Of a DNA stretch of 64,000 nucleotides, positions 13,802 through 25,243 are shown piece by piece. The stretch is from positions 503,765,001 through 503,829,000 of the forward strand of contig NC_092336.1 of assembly GCF_046630445.1 (NCBI RefSeq). Reading direction: 5' to 3'. A model generated the notes under the pieces. That model ran no database searches, was not told the origin of the DNA, and saw only the letters and a list, made by a program, of their open reading frames with translations. The DNA comes from Rutidosis leptorrhynchoides. Lineage: Eukaryota > Streptophyta > Magnoliopsida > Asterales > Asteraceae. The position numbers were made by a program, and so were the translations under genes. Numbering within the stretch: position 1 is the stretch's first letter; each line of letters starts with the position of its first letter.

Positions 13802-14218
13802 ATGAAGACTGCCTGTGAACTAAACCATGGTCTAATGCTACACGCTTTGATCACTAAAAGAAATAATGACATACTACCGAGCGAATTAGTATCAGTAATC
13901 AGAGAAAGAATGGACGGAGTTAGAAAAGGATCCAGATGCGAAGATAATAAGTTACAATTTGGTAAAGGAAAATCAAAATCCGCAGCGAAAAGAAGAGCAC
14001 GACACCTAGAACGATGTCACAAATGCGGAAAATGGTCACATGGAGGTAAATGTTCAAATAATCAAACATATTCAAATACCGAATTTGTTACTTTATGCAG
14101 AGACGGACCGTTCATATGTTTAGAAGAAAAGACAATGAATGCTCGAGGTTACGCTTATGCAGCCATGGAAAACCAATTAAACCGACTATCTTATGAATAT
14201 AATAGATCATATAACTAA
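13802..14218 (+). CDS. Small basic zinc-knuckle ORF of the Athila element
   Basis: A 138-residue open frame sits between pol and the third gene. It starts MKTACELNHGLMLHALITKR, has a lysine/arginine-rich middle (KGKSKSAAKRRARHLER) and then CHKCGKWSHGGKC, a CX2CX4HX3C knuckle one residue shorter than the retroviral CX2CX4HX4C form. The basic run before a knuckle suggests nucleic-acid binding; that is inference. It lies 171 bp after pol. I do not recognise the family. It could be a displaced second Gag-like knuckle, a small regulatory protein, or an element-specific accessory product. It is intact in this copy, which fits the element's youth. Confidence 0.6.
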   Translation: MKTACELNHGLMLHALITKRNNDILPSELVSVIRERMDGVRKGSRCEDNKLQFGKGKSKSAAKRRARHLERCHKCGKWSHGGKCSNNQTYSNTEFVTLCRDGPFICLEEKTMNARGYAYAAMENQLNRLSYEYNRSYN

Positions 14219-15400
14219 GAAATCTATTTCACAGGTATGTCTGTACAGTTTTTATTTTTATTTTTATTTTTAACCTTTTGATAATAAACGCTAATTTGTT
14301 CGCTAAAAAGTATTAAATTGGTATTAAATAAAATTAGGTTTGGCGACCGAAATTATTGATATCATTCAAAAATTTATTACATCACTGCGAAATTTAACGT
14401 TTATTCTTAAGGTATAAATATCTTTAATCAATCAACCCAAAATATTTCAAAAATTCGTCATGAGTTAAATTAGGTCTTGGAACCGAAATTACTTTACCGA
14501 AAAGAGGGGCGCATATTTTTGATAATATTTGATTGATTAAAGTGGGATAAAAAGACAAAAAGATTTTTAATTTTATTTTTACCATGTTTTTAAAATTAAT
14601 ATTTAAACCTTAAATTAATATTGTAAACTTTATAAAAACAATATTTTTAAAATTGTAAATATTTGAAAAATTAATATAAGTTTGGTGTGAATTTATAATA
14701 TGAATTTTTAAATTAAGTCTGGTGTGAATTTTTAAAAATATGAATTTTTAATTTTATGCATTTCAAATTTTAAGTTTGGTGTGAATTTTTAATATTAATT
14801 TTGAATTTTATATTTAAGTTGTGTGAATTTAAAAACAAAAATTTACTTTATCTCATTAAGTTAAGAATATGATTTTTAAAATTCGTCGTAAGTTGAAGAC
14901 TAGGTCTTTGAACCGAAATTGCTTTACCCGAGGGAGGGACGAGAACTTTTATTATCATTATTTTTAATCTTATTGATTTAAAGTATGCCAAAAACATTAA
15001 AAAAAAAAAAAAAAAAAAACCCAAAAATCTTAGCTTTTAAAACAATCGCTACAAAAAGACAAATTTTAAAATTTTGTCGAGGGACGGACTAGGGCATCGT
15101 CCCGAAACGACCTCGTCTTAAAAAGAAACAAAATTTTTAAAATTTTATTAAATTTTATGTTTTAAAAGCTTAAGGTTTTAATAAAAAAAAAAAAATATCT
15201 GGAAAATACCCCCATGCGACTCGTATGGGGGAAAGGCTTATACCATGCGAGTCGCATGGCAGCCAAAAACAGGACAGATACAAGTTTTCAGTCGAGCTGC
15301 TCTTTTTCACAACACACATACACAAACACGAAAACCTCCCAAACTCTCTCAATTTTTCACCAATTTTCACCAAATTTCTTGCAAAAATTTCACAATAATC
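14219..15400 (+). other. Athila non-coding region between ORFs, with short repeats and promoter-like end
   Basis: Low GC without a convincing gene. The word AAGTTTGGTGTGAATTTT recurs at about 14679, 14713, 14774 and, weaker, 14815. A looser unit with ACCGAAATT followed by TTTACC and GAGGG appears near 14350, 14485 and 14910. A poly(A) run is at 15001-15020. The last 190 bp hold the palindrome pair 15212-15259 and look like a promoter and 5' leader. Confidence 0.6.
15212..15284 (+). promoter_or_regulatory. Internal promoter-like block of the Athila element
   Basis: CCATGCGACTCGTATGG (15212-15228) and CCATGCGAGTCGCATGG (15243-15259), centres 31 bp apart, in the same inverted arrangement as the LTR pair. 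A weak TATA-like GATACAAG lies at 15277-15284 at the matching distance. The text TTTTCAGTCGAG after it echoes TTTTCTGCCGAG in the LTR. The CA-rich stretch beyond could be a transcript start. Confidence 0.45.
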
Positions 15401-17763
15401 ATGCCTAGATTCAGTAGTCTCAACCCCTTCAGGAGAAAGGTAAAGATTTCACCCCTAATCTCTTTAAATTCGAATTTTTGTGTTCTTGAGCTAGAAAATT
15501 TATATTTTGATTTTGTTAAATTTAGGTGTAATTAGAGCTAAATTGTTGTTATATTATGCATGTATATCCTAGATAGAAGCTATTTAACATGAATTGAAGC
15601 TAAAAACTTCAAATTTTTAAGAATCTAGGGTTTGTGTTCTTGAGCAATTTGGGGCTTTTTGATATAAACAGGTTATGGCCGATTTTTGTCATGAATTGTT
15701 GCTAAATTAAGTAGTGTAACATGTTTAGGTAGTTAATTGATCCAAACTTTGAGCCTAAACATGTTTTTGAGAATTAAAGTGGACTTTTTAAGTCCAAAAA
15801 TTCATGAACTTGGATAAATTGATATAAAGGCCATTTGAAACTTGTTTCATTGCTAGTAGTGATTATTTTGGCATGTTATTTGAGATAAATGCTTATGAAC
15901 CTGATGTACATTTTTCGTATATGCTTATTTGACAAAGTGTAGACTTGACAAAAATATGAAAATGAGCACTAGTTTGATTTGAATGCCATGTAACAAGTGT
16001 TTAATTGCTATAATGATTATAGTTGACATGTTTAAGAGTTTAAATGTGATAAAACATTGTACACATTTTCGTATGTAAAAGTGTAGAATTGTTATTGTTA
16101 AAAAAATGTGTATAAAATGTGTTATGAATTGAACATGTCATCATAATTGTTTCAAGTTATTATTTTGCTAACACTAATGCATATTTGGATGCACAAATTT
16201 TGTGTTTAATGTGTTTTACAGAGAGCCGATACTGGAGGTTCAGGTGCATCATCGTCCAGGCAACCAGAGCCCGAACCGGAAATGTTTCATGAACAAGAAC
16301 AACATATGCAACAAGAAGAAGAAGAACAGGAGGAGCAACATATTCCATATCACGATCAAGATCAATTATTCATGAATCAGTTTCGTCAATTCGCTCCACA
16401 TCAAAGGATTCTGAGCTTAGACATTAATGAAGATCAGTTACACCCAAATCTGAGATTTGATCGATGTTGGATAGAGTATCCAGATTATCAAAAGAATATG
16501 CACATTCTCTACTTTAAGGTTGTTGAAATGCCAAGGGCGATTGACTGGGTACCTTTGGAAACAGTTGACCTTGCCGAACCGATTCGGGAATTATTGGTGC
16601 AAAGGTATGGTAATTCTCAGTTTAACGATTGGATGCGCCTATTTTCCATTCGTAGAACCATATATAGGGAATGGTGTATAGAATTACTTAGTACTATTAA
16701 GTTAAACAGTGATGTTAGGAGGATAGATGATAGAAGCTTTATTAGATTTCTGTTAGGTGGACGCATGTACAGAATGTCCATGATAGATTTAGCCAGGGCC
16801 TTACAGATTTACACCCCTGCTGAACTTTTGAGCCCCGACTGTAATAGCCTGATTGCCCAAGGAGAAAGGGTAGATAGGGAATTTGATATTAACGCTGTCT
16901 GGAGGCGTATGTCCCACTTTAATGAATTTCACGCCAGTGGAAATCATACATACTTAGATATAGACAGAGCTGAACTCCGGGTGATTCATAGATTCTTAGC
17001 AAACACAATTACACAAAGGGGAAGAAATAAGGAGAAATTGACCGTAAACGATTTATTCTACCTCAAGTGTATTAGAGACCCGAGGAGTTTCGTTAACATT
17101 CCCTATTGTGTTGGTTATTATCTCGCTAATGTAGTTTCGGGGATGAAATCGGGGAGTATTATAGGTGGTGGTATTTTCATTACTCTCATTGGAGAGTATT
17201 TAGGTGTAGATAAGCACCAAGGGGGTCCAATGAACGAAATAGAGGACGGAGGTGAAACTATAAGTTCAAACCTTTATCACGGTGCAAGGGTATTATTGAT
17301 GAGACGTGGTCGGGTATATCGATACGAGGGACCTCAGCGACAGGTAGAAAGAGGTTCGGATGACGAGATGGAGGAGGCGAACAACATTATAGGAGTTGTT
17401 CGGGAGACTGCTCTTGATTTATGCGTTCGTATGGAGGATGAATACATGACGAACTATGATAGGCATATGCAGTACGAGGCATGGCAACGTCGGAATGACT
17501 ACGAGCATTCCCGGCAACGAGAGCATGGCCGATGGGATTATCATCAGCGCCAAATTATAAGCCAGTTGCAGCCTGGCGAGATGTATTATCCGACCCGACC
17601 CGCATACTATCCCGCACATCAGCCAGAAATGAGACCACCCTATGATTCATATGATTATGACGCAGCATACCAGTTCACCTATAATCAGCCATGGAACCCG
17701 GACGCGAACATGAATTGGGATCCATATCCTAATTTTCCTCCTAACCCACCTCCTGATCAGTAG
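15401..17763 (+). CDS. Athila ORF-1/env-position gene, predicted two exons
   Basis: The long second exon (16222-17763) encodes about 513 residues, among them FMNQFRQFAPHQRILSLDIN, FDRCWIEYPDYQK and SFIRFLLGGRMYRMSMIDLA, a style I know from plant Athila ORF-1 proteins. An acidic Glu/Gln-rich N-terminal part and a Pro/Tyr-rich tail (PNFPPNPPPDQ) flank it. An ATG exon is predicted at 15401-15439 (MPRFSSLNPFRRK), with donor AG/GTAAAG, acceptor TTTTACAG at 16221 and the phase kept. Splicing of the post-pol gene is known for Athila relatives. The function is unknown; no signal peptide is visible. One hydrophobic stretch (SIIGGGIFITLIGEYLGV) might touch membranes, but the envelope role is only by position. 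Confidence 0.7.
15440..16221 (+). other. Predicted intron of the Athila third gene
   Basis: GT at 15440-15441 in AGGAGAAAG/GTAAAG and AG at 16220-16221 after GTGTTTTAC. The interior is T-rich with no long frame, as in plant introns. Joining keeps the frame at 13 + 20 codons before the Met at 16282. This is a splice prediction from signals only. Confidence 0.55.
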
Positions 17764-19849
17764 AGATAAGTTGGTAATTTTTATTTTTATTTTAAACACT
17801 TAACATTTTATTACGTTTATGTAATGTTTGATATTTTATTATTATTGTGTACTAATATTTTTCTTATAGTTTGAAAGTGGGATGCCAAAGTTCCATTTCA
17901 AATTACATGTATGATTATATTTGTATTGTATGTATTCTATTTTATGCACAAAACAGGGTAAAACAAAGCGTTTTCAAAGACTGGCATTAAGTTCAGCAAA
18001 AGCAAGTAATTTTGACGACAATGATGCAAAATATATGTGAAATAACAACAAGACGGAATGAACAAATGACGTGCACCATTTATCATTCAGCAAACAAACG
18101 CCAATATATTTGGAAACTTTGGTAAAAATTTAATCATTTTCACACAAATCACCCTCAATAATTTAAATTGTTACTGATTTCTTGCAAATGAGGGCATTGC
18201 AAGATCTTAAGTGTGGGAAGGGGTTAAATTCTTTCGGATTTTAAAATTTTTATATTAAACACTTGGTTACCATTAAAAATACTAGTAAAGCAGTAGTTGT
18301 ATTAGAATCTAGTGCTCTCTGATAAAAAAGAACAGCCCTAGTCTTATATACTGACTACCCAATTCTAGTAAAATTTTTCAAAATTTTCAATTAAATGAAT
18401 TCAAATCATGTTTATACATATTTATGAACGATAAAACTAGGTTTTAACACCGAAATTATTGTTACCTCGGAAAGGACATAAATTAAGAAACAAACTAAAA
18501 TGTCAAAATTCATTTAAAATGGAATAGAGGACGATAAAAAGGAAAATAAAAGCCAAGTGTGGGAAAATTTACCAAGTTATTTTAAACATATGTCACATAT
18601 ATCTGTAACAAATAACTGAAAATACTTTTGCTTTGGACTAAACTAAACTGTTTTACCCAATGAAAGAAAAGAAGAGATGGATCTACATGATGAATCAATT
18701 CCATCATTAAAAGGAAGTAAAGTCTTCCGAAAAAGACACGCGCTTCTTGATTTAGGTCATGAAGTTGTCGTCCAGACCAGCTGTAGGTTGACGAAAAATC
18801 TAGAAAAGTCATCACTAAAATCAGCAGGAAATCCACGGACCTCAGCATTAAACAGGGTCGCCAAGTGGTCAGATTTATCCTAACCATGAGAAGGATTTAT
18901 CTCGTACAATGGGGGGGGGCACCGTGCAAATTAGCTTGATAAGACTAATGAATCAAATCCCCAGAAAGGATAATCTCCTTAAAGATCAAAAATCAGCTTT
19001 TAAGACTGATATTACTCAATCCTAGAGATTGACCTTAAAGATTGAGAATTCAAACTCATGGAATTCAATGATATCTAAACTCGAGCTTGAACGAGAAAAT
19101 ATTTTGATCAAAATTATAAACCGATTTGTTTTCTGAAAACCCTATTTTCAATGCGTTCATTACCATTGAACGTAAAATCCTAGGAATTCACCTGGAATTC
19201 ATTAGGTCACCTGAACTAAATCGGGTGTCAACCGTAAGAACGGTGGTTGCATAGCATGGTCAAAGACAGGACCTTGTGCCAGACCGAAAAATTATAAGGG
19301 TGAGCTTTACTATTGCTCCTACCAAGGATAGTAATTGCGTCCGACACGTTATAAGACCATAATCAAAAGCATGTCACAGGACATTGCCTTTAACAGTTGC
19401 TTGTTCAACGCTTTCCTTTACAACCGGACGGTAGTTTGCCGAAAGGTAATATACGGAACAAGTAAACTGGACGTGTTGCTTTCCAAATACAAGGTTAGCA
19501 AGTGGGTGACACAAAACCGCAAGTTTTGAGCTAAAATTTTCAAATCTGAAACCCACCAAACCCACAAAAATATTTTGCAAACACCGGTAAAGGGTTATTC
19601 CGGAAAACTTATCTAGGGTAAAAACTAGATTTAATTTTCAAAAGATCAAATGTTTTCATAAAGATCCAATTTCCTTAATGGATCTAAATTTTTATAGTCA
19701 TGTGGGACTGTAAACCATATCGTTATTACCATTGTTTATACCGCCGTATAGAAATCACTGATGTACAAAGTATGAAGAATAAAGAAGTGATTCTAGTATT
19801 TCAAGACAATATTGCTTGAGGACAAGCAACGCTCAAGTGTGGGAATATT
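17764..19849 (+). other. Athila 3' non-coding region with repeated polypurine-tract-like words
   Basis: Two kilobases with no convincing long gene; a 68-codon frame at 18677-18883 has no known domain. Words like AAGTGTGGGAA recur at 18209 and 18554 and at the true polypurine tract CAAGTGTGGGAATATT (19834-19849) right before the 3' LTR. The same word follows pol at 13629. An ACCGAAATT-type unit recurs near 18440. Confidence 0.65.
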
Positions 19850-21831
19850 TGATAATGCTAAAAAAGAACATATATTTCATAGCATTATTCCTTAAGAAAG
19901 ACAAGATTTTAGTTGGTATTGTTCGATTTACAAGCGATATTCGTTTAAATTTTAAGAAGAGAAGATAAAAGGCAGATTCGACAAATTGAAGACAAAAAGG
20001 TCCAAAGAGCTAAAAAGTACAAGATACAATTAAAAAGGTTCAAAATATTGATGAGGAACGTCTCAAAATGACAAGAGTACAAGTTACAAGACGCAAAGTA
20101 CGCGATTTAAAATAATACGCGAGGACGTCCGAAAATCCGGAACCGGGACCTGAGCCAAGAAGAAACGCCAGACGCAACGGACCAAAAATATCTAGTCTAC
20201 TATGCACAAGAATATAATATAATATATATATAATTATATATTATATATATTATTATTATTATATTACGTCGGCAAGAAGAAAACAAATCAATTTGGCTGG
20301 ATCCAGGGTGGCCATGCGACTCGCATGGCCAGAGGCACAAATCCATGCGAGTCGCATGGAGTGAAAATGTTGGTCAGGTCCTATATAAAGCCAGTTTTCT
20401 GCCGAGTTTTAAACATATAATTTTAATCTCTCTCAATATATACGATATATATATATATATAATTTATATTTTAATTTTAATTTTAATTATAATTCTAATA
20501 ATAAGGGTATGTTAGCGAATGTTGTAAGGGTGTAAGTCGAAATTCTGTACGTGTAACGCTACGCTATTTTTAATCATTGTAAGTTATGTTCAACCTTTTT
20601 ATATTAATGTCTCGTAGCTAAGTTATTATTATGCTTATTTAAAACGAAGTAATCATGATGTTGGGCTAATTACTAAAATTGGGTAATTGGGCTTTGTACC
20701 ATAATTGGGGTTTGGACAAAAGAACGACACTTGTGGAAACTAGACTATGGGCTATTAATGGGCTTTATATTTGTTTAACTAAATGAAAGTTTGTTAATGT
20801 TAATATAAAGATTTACAATTGGGCGTCCCTATAAATTACCATATACACTCGATCGGACACGATGGGCGGGGTATTTATATGTACGAATAATCGTTCATTT
20901 AACCGGACACGGGAATGGATTAATAGCCACTAGAATAATTAAAACAGGGGTGAAATTACATTCAAGGGTAATTGGTGTAATTGTTAACAAAGTAGTAAAA
21001 CCTTGGTTTACACGCAGTCGATAACCTGGTGTATTCATTAAACAAAGTATTAAAACCTTGTTACAATTCGAATCCCCAATTAGTTGGAATATTTAACTTC
21101 GGGTATAATAATAATTTGACAAGGACACTTGCAATTTATATTTATGACTGATGGACTGTTATGGACAAAAACCAGACGGACATATTGAATAATCCAGGAC
21201 AAAGGACAATTAACCCATGGGCATAAAATTAAAATCAACACGTCAAACATCATGATTACGGAAGTTTAAATAAGCATAATTCTTTTATTTCATATTTAAT
21301 TTCCTTTATTTTATATTTAATTGCACTTCTAATTATCGCACTTTTATTTATTTTATTTTATCGCACTTTTAATTATCGTACTTTTTAATTATCGCAATTT
21401 TATTTTATCGCATTTTTATTATTCGCAATTTCATTATCGTTATTTACTTTACGCTTTAATTTAAGTCTTGTATTTATTTAATATTTTACATTAGGTTTTA
21501 ACTGCGACTAAAGTTTTAAAATCGACAAACCGGTCATTAAACGGTAAAAACCCCTCTTTATAATAATAATATTACTTATATATATTTGTATTTTAATAAA
21601 AGTAAACTAATATAGCGTTGAGCTTTGTTTAAAGATTTCCCTGTGGAACGAACCGGACTTACTAAAAACTACACTACTGTACGATTAGGTACACTGCCTA
21701 TAAGTGTTGTAGCAAGGTTTAAGTATATCCATTCTATAAATAAATAAATATCTTGTGTAAAATTGTATCGTATTTAATAGTATTTCCTAGTAAAATATAA
21801 ACTATTTTATATACACCTCGCTTTGACATCA
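19850..21831 (+). repeat. 3' LTR of the Athila-type element
   Basis: 1982 bp, nearly the same as 4621-6610. It carries the palindrome pair with centres at 20320 and 20351 and TATATAAAG at 20382-20390. It is preceded by the polypurine tract and followed by the duplication GTCGC. Confidence 0.95.
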
Positions 21832-21836
21832 GTCGC

Positions 21837-24473
21837 CTTGGTCACATAAACAAGAATTGAATGCATACACTTCAAAAGAATGGCCTTTTGAAATCAAATG
21901 AACTAGACTCGTTTGATGTATGTGAATCTTATTTAAAAGGCAAAATGACTAAAGCACCTTTCAAAGGGACCTATGAAAGGGCTAAGGACTTATTGGGATT
22001 AATACATTCGTATGTATGTGGACCCTTTAAGCCCATAACTAGGAATGGTGAAAGATACTTCGTTACCTTCATTGATGACTTCAATAGTTTCGGATATGTC
22101 TACTTGTTAAGACATAAGGATGAAACTTTTGAGGCATTCAAAGAGTATCAAAACGAAGTACAAAATCAACTCAATAAGACAATCAAGGTACTTCGTACCG
22201 ATAGAGGAGGTGAATACCTAAGCGATGCTTTCCAAGATCATCTTAAAAGTTGTGGGATTATCTCGCAACTTACTCCTCCTGGAACACCACAACTTAATGG
22301 AGTATCCGAAAGGAGGAACTGAACCCTAATGGATATGGTTCGGTCTATGATGGCTAGAAGCTCATTACCTCTATCATTTTGGGGTTATTGTCTATGCTCC
22401 GCGGCTCGTATTTTAAATATGGCTCCAACCAAGAAAGTGGAATGAACACCTCATGAGATGTGGTTTAGAAAACCTCCATCTCTATCATACTTAAAGGTAT
22501 GGGGATGTGAAGCTTACCCTAAGCGTTACGTCCCTAATAAGTCAAATGCTCGATCCACAAAGTGTATCTTCATAGGATATCCCAAGGATGATATGGGATA
22601 CTATTTCTATGATCCATCCGAGCAAAATGTATTTGTTGCTCGGAAGGCTGAATTCCTTGAAACTAAGTTCCTAACGGAAGGAGATAGTGAATGAAAGATA
22701 AATCTTGAAGAGGTCCAAGATCAAATAGATGATGCACAATTAGTTGACACTAGCACTCAACATGAAAATGTTGAGAATGATCGAATGGATGATCAAAGTA
22801 CACAAGATGTTCGCAAATCTAGTAGGATTAGTAATCCTCCTGAGAGATATGGGTTTCTCATGGATGGTTGCTATGTGGTTGATTTGGATGAACCAACAAA
22901 CTACCAAGATGCTTTATCAAGGATTGATAAGGATAAATGGCAGGAAGCCATGAACTCTGAGATGCAATCCATGTATGACAACCAAGTTTGGGAACTTGTT
23001 GAACAACCTACTGGCTCAAGGCTAGTTGATTGTAAATGGCTTTTCAAAATGAAAACCGACATACATGGAAACTTGGATACATATAAAGCTAGACTTGTAG
23101 CAAAAGGTTTCACTCAAACTCAAGGGGTTGACTATGATGAAACTTTTTTGCATGTGGCAACGCTAAAGTCTATTAGGATATTACTTGCCATTGCTGCTCG
23201 TTATGATTATGAAATATGGCAAATGGATATCAAGACCGCTTTCCTAAATGGACATCTTGAGGAAGATGTCTATATGGTTCAGCCTGAAGGTTTTGTTGAT
23301 CCGAAGTGTCCTAAAAAGGTATGCAAGTTAAAGAAGTCAATCTACGGATTGAAACAAGCATCTAGAATGTGGAATCATCGTTTTATTGAGGAGGCCAAGA
23401 AATTTGGCTTCATTAAAAATGGTGATGAAGCTTGTGTATACAAGAAAGCTAGTGGGAGCACTATCATGTTCCTTGTATTATATGTGGATGATATATTATT
23501 ATTTGGGAATGATATTCCGGCAATGCAAGGTGTTAAAACTTGGTTAAGTAAATGCTTCTCCATTAAGGATCTTGGAGAAGCACAATACGTTTTGGGGATT
23601 GGGATCTACAGGGATAGATCCAAGAAACTGATAGGTTTGAATCAAAGTGCATACATTGAAAAGATCTTGAAAAGGTTCAAGAGGGACAACTCTAAGAAAG
23701 GTTTGGTACCTATTCAAAGAGGAATGCCTCTCAGTTCATCTCAGTGTCCTACCACGAAAGATGAACAAGAGAGAATGAAGAAAGTCCCGTACGCATCTGC
23801 TATTGGGTCAATCATGTATGTAATGATATGCACTAGACCGGATGTGTCATGCGCTCTTAGCCTGACAAGTAGATACCAGAATAACCCAGGAAATAGTCAT
23901 TGGATTGCTGTTAAAAGTATATTGAAATACCTTAGGAGGACTAAGGATATGTTTTTAATATATGGGTCTGGTGAAGAAGAACTCGCAGTAAAGGGTTACG
24001 TGGACGCGAGTTTCCAAACTGATCGAGATGATTCTCGATCACAATCCGGTTATGTCTTCAAGTTAAATGGAGGTGCGGTCTCTTGGAAGAGTTCAAAATA
24101 GGATGTTGTTGCATTATCCACTACAGAGTCAGAGTACATTGCCGCCTCATTGGCAGCTCAGGAAGCTGCATGGATGAAGAAATTCATCGATGACTTAGGA
24201 GTAGTCCCTTCCATTCGGGACCCTCTTGAGATCTTTTGTGACAACGAGGGTGCGATTGCTCAAATCAAAGAACCTCGTGCTCATAAAAAGACCCGTCACA
24301 TTGAGCGGAGATTCAACTACATAAGGGATGAAGTTGAAAAGGGAAAGATATGTATTCGTAAAGTTCACACAGATCTTAACATAGCGGATCCACTTATGAA
24401 GCTCTTACATGGATCAAAACATGCAGGACATGTTTGTGCTTTAGGGCTTCGATATTCTAGTGATTGGTCATGA
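21837..24473 (+). CDS. Copia Pol, downstream part: integrase, reverse transcriptase, RNase H
   Basis: This is the continuation of the copia reading after the Athila insertion. The integrase core is seen in FVTFIDDFNSFGYVYLLRHK, LRTDRGGEYLS and TPPGTPQLNGVSERRN. The RT has KARLVAKGFTQTQGVDYDETF, MDIKTAFLNGHLEEDVYM and LYVDDILLFGND. The RNase H has GYVDASFQTD, the SESEYIA-type motif near 24130 and KTRHIERRFNYIRDEV. The order IN before RT is the Ty1/copia hallmark. The frame is broken in roughly three or four places, so the copy is a fossil although the sequence is otherwise close to intact. Confidence 0.92.
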
Positions 24474-25243
24474 TCTGTTTTAAGTATTGTAACGGAACGA
24501 AATTGTTCAAACTCATTAATATAATTATGGTACTAATTTATTTTGAGTCATGTTCCTATTTTGCATATTTTATCCATGAATAAGTAATTATTCTAAATTC
24601 CATAGTCGATCACATTTGTGGAAACAAGTGTGAGGTTTAGACTATTATGAACTTGGATTGGTATACATTCACGGGATGAATGTGGGGCAAGGTTGCAACC
24701 AAGGTTCATAGATATTTGTGGGACACAAATATTGGAAGACCCGCCCTCAAGACTTACTAAATGAAGCCTTTGTGGTTGATCACATGTAATCTTGAGTAAA
24801 GGCGAATATCATTGTATCCTCTGACCTGAGATACATAATGGGTTCGGATATTTACCAAGTATTGTGCCTTGATTCTTTCCTTCGCTATTCTGAAATATGA
24901 TAGTTCACAAGGAAGAGCTCAGGTATAATGCAAGGTATATATTTAGGACGTATGTAGTTAAGATGGAATTTGTCCCTCTTATTCGTTGAGAGTCAGATGT
25001 CTAAGGCCTGATAAAGTTAAATCTAGAAGAGAGTGATCACTCTATGTCTCTTGGATTTAACATGACATCTAGGACGAAAGGATATAATGAAAAGATTCAC
25101 CTATTCATATTCGAGATGGGAACTCGAAAGGGATGATGTTATTGAATGGCACAAAGTCATAACATATTGGGGGTGATGGACGGTCGTTAGGTGGTATCCA
25201 TCACTTGCATTAATTTCTAATGTTTCTCGTACAAGTGGGAGAT
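24474..25243 (+). other. Copia 3' non-coding region and polypurine tract
   Basis: About 770 bp after RNase H with no gene. It ends in the purine run ACAAGTGGGAGAT (25231-25243), the polypurine tract for plus-strand priming, directly before the 3' LTR. Confidence 0.8.

Larger units (their letters stand above)
4621..21831 (+). mobile_element. Athila-type Ty3/gypsy LTR retrotransposon, 17.2 kb, nested in copia
   Basis: TG at 4621 to CA at 21831, flanked by GTCGC on both sides (4616-4620 and 21832-21836). LTRs of 1990 and 1982 bp differ at only about half a dozen bases plus one AT-run length change, so insertion was recent. The primer-binding site TGGCGCCGCTGCCGGGGA (6619-6636) fits the Asp-tRNA site of Athila/Calypso-type elements. 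The order is leader, gag-pol (8024-13630), a 138-residue zinc-knuckle ORF (13802-14218), an env-position gene of Athila ORF-1 type (15401-17763), a long 3' non-coding stretch, and a polypurine tract (19834-19849). About one break is visible in pol; otherwise it looks nearly whole. Confidence 0.95.

Noticed and set aside
16282-17763. Host gene captured by the Athila element
   Set aside because: The product has the style of Athila ORF-1 proteins, and position after pol is usual for this lineage.
18677-18883. 68-codon gene in the Athila 3' region
   Set aside because: No domain or homologue recognised and no conserved context; short frames of this size occur by chance.
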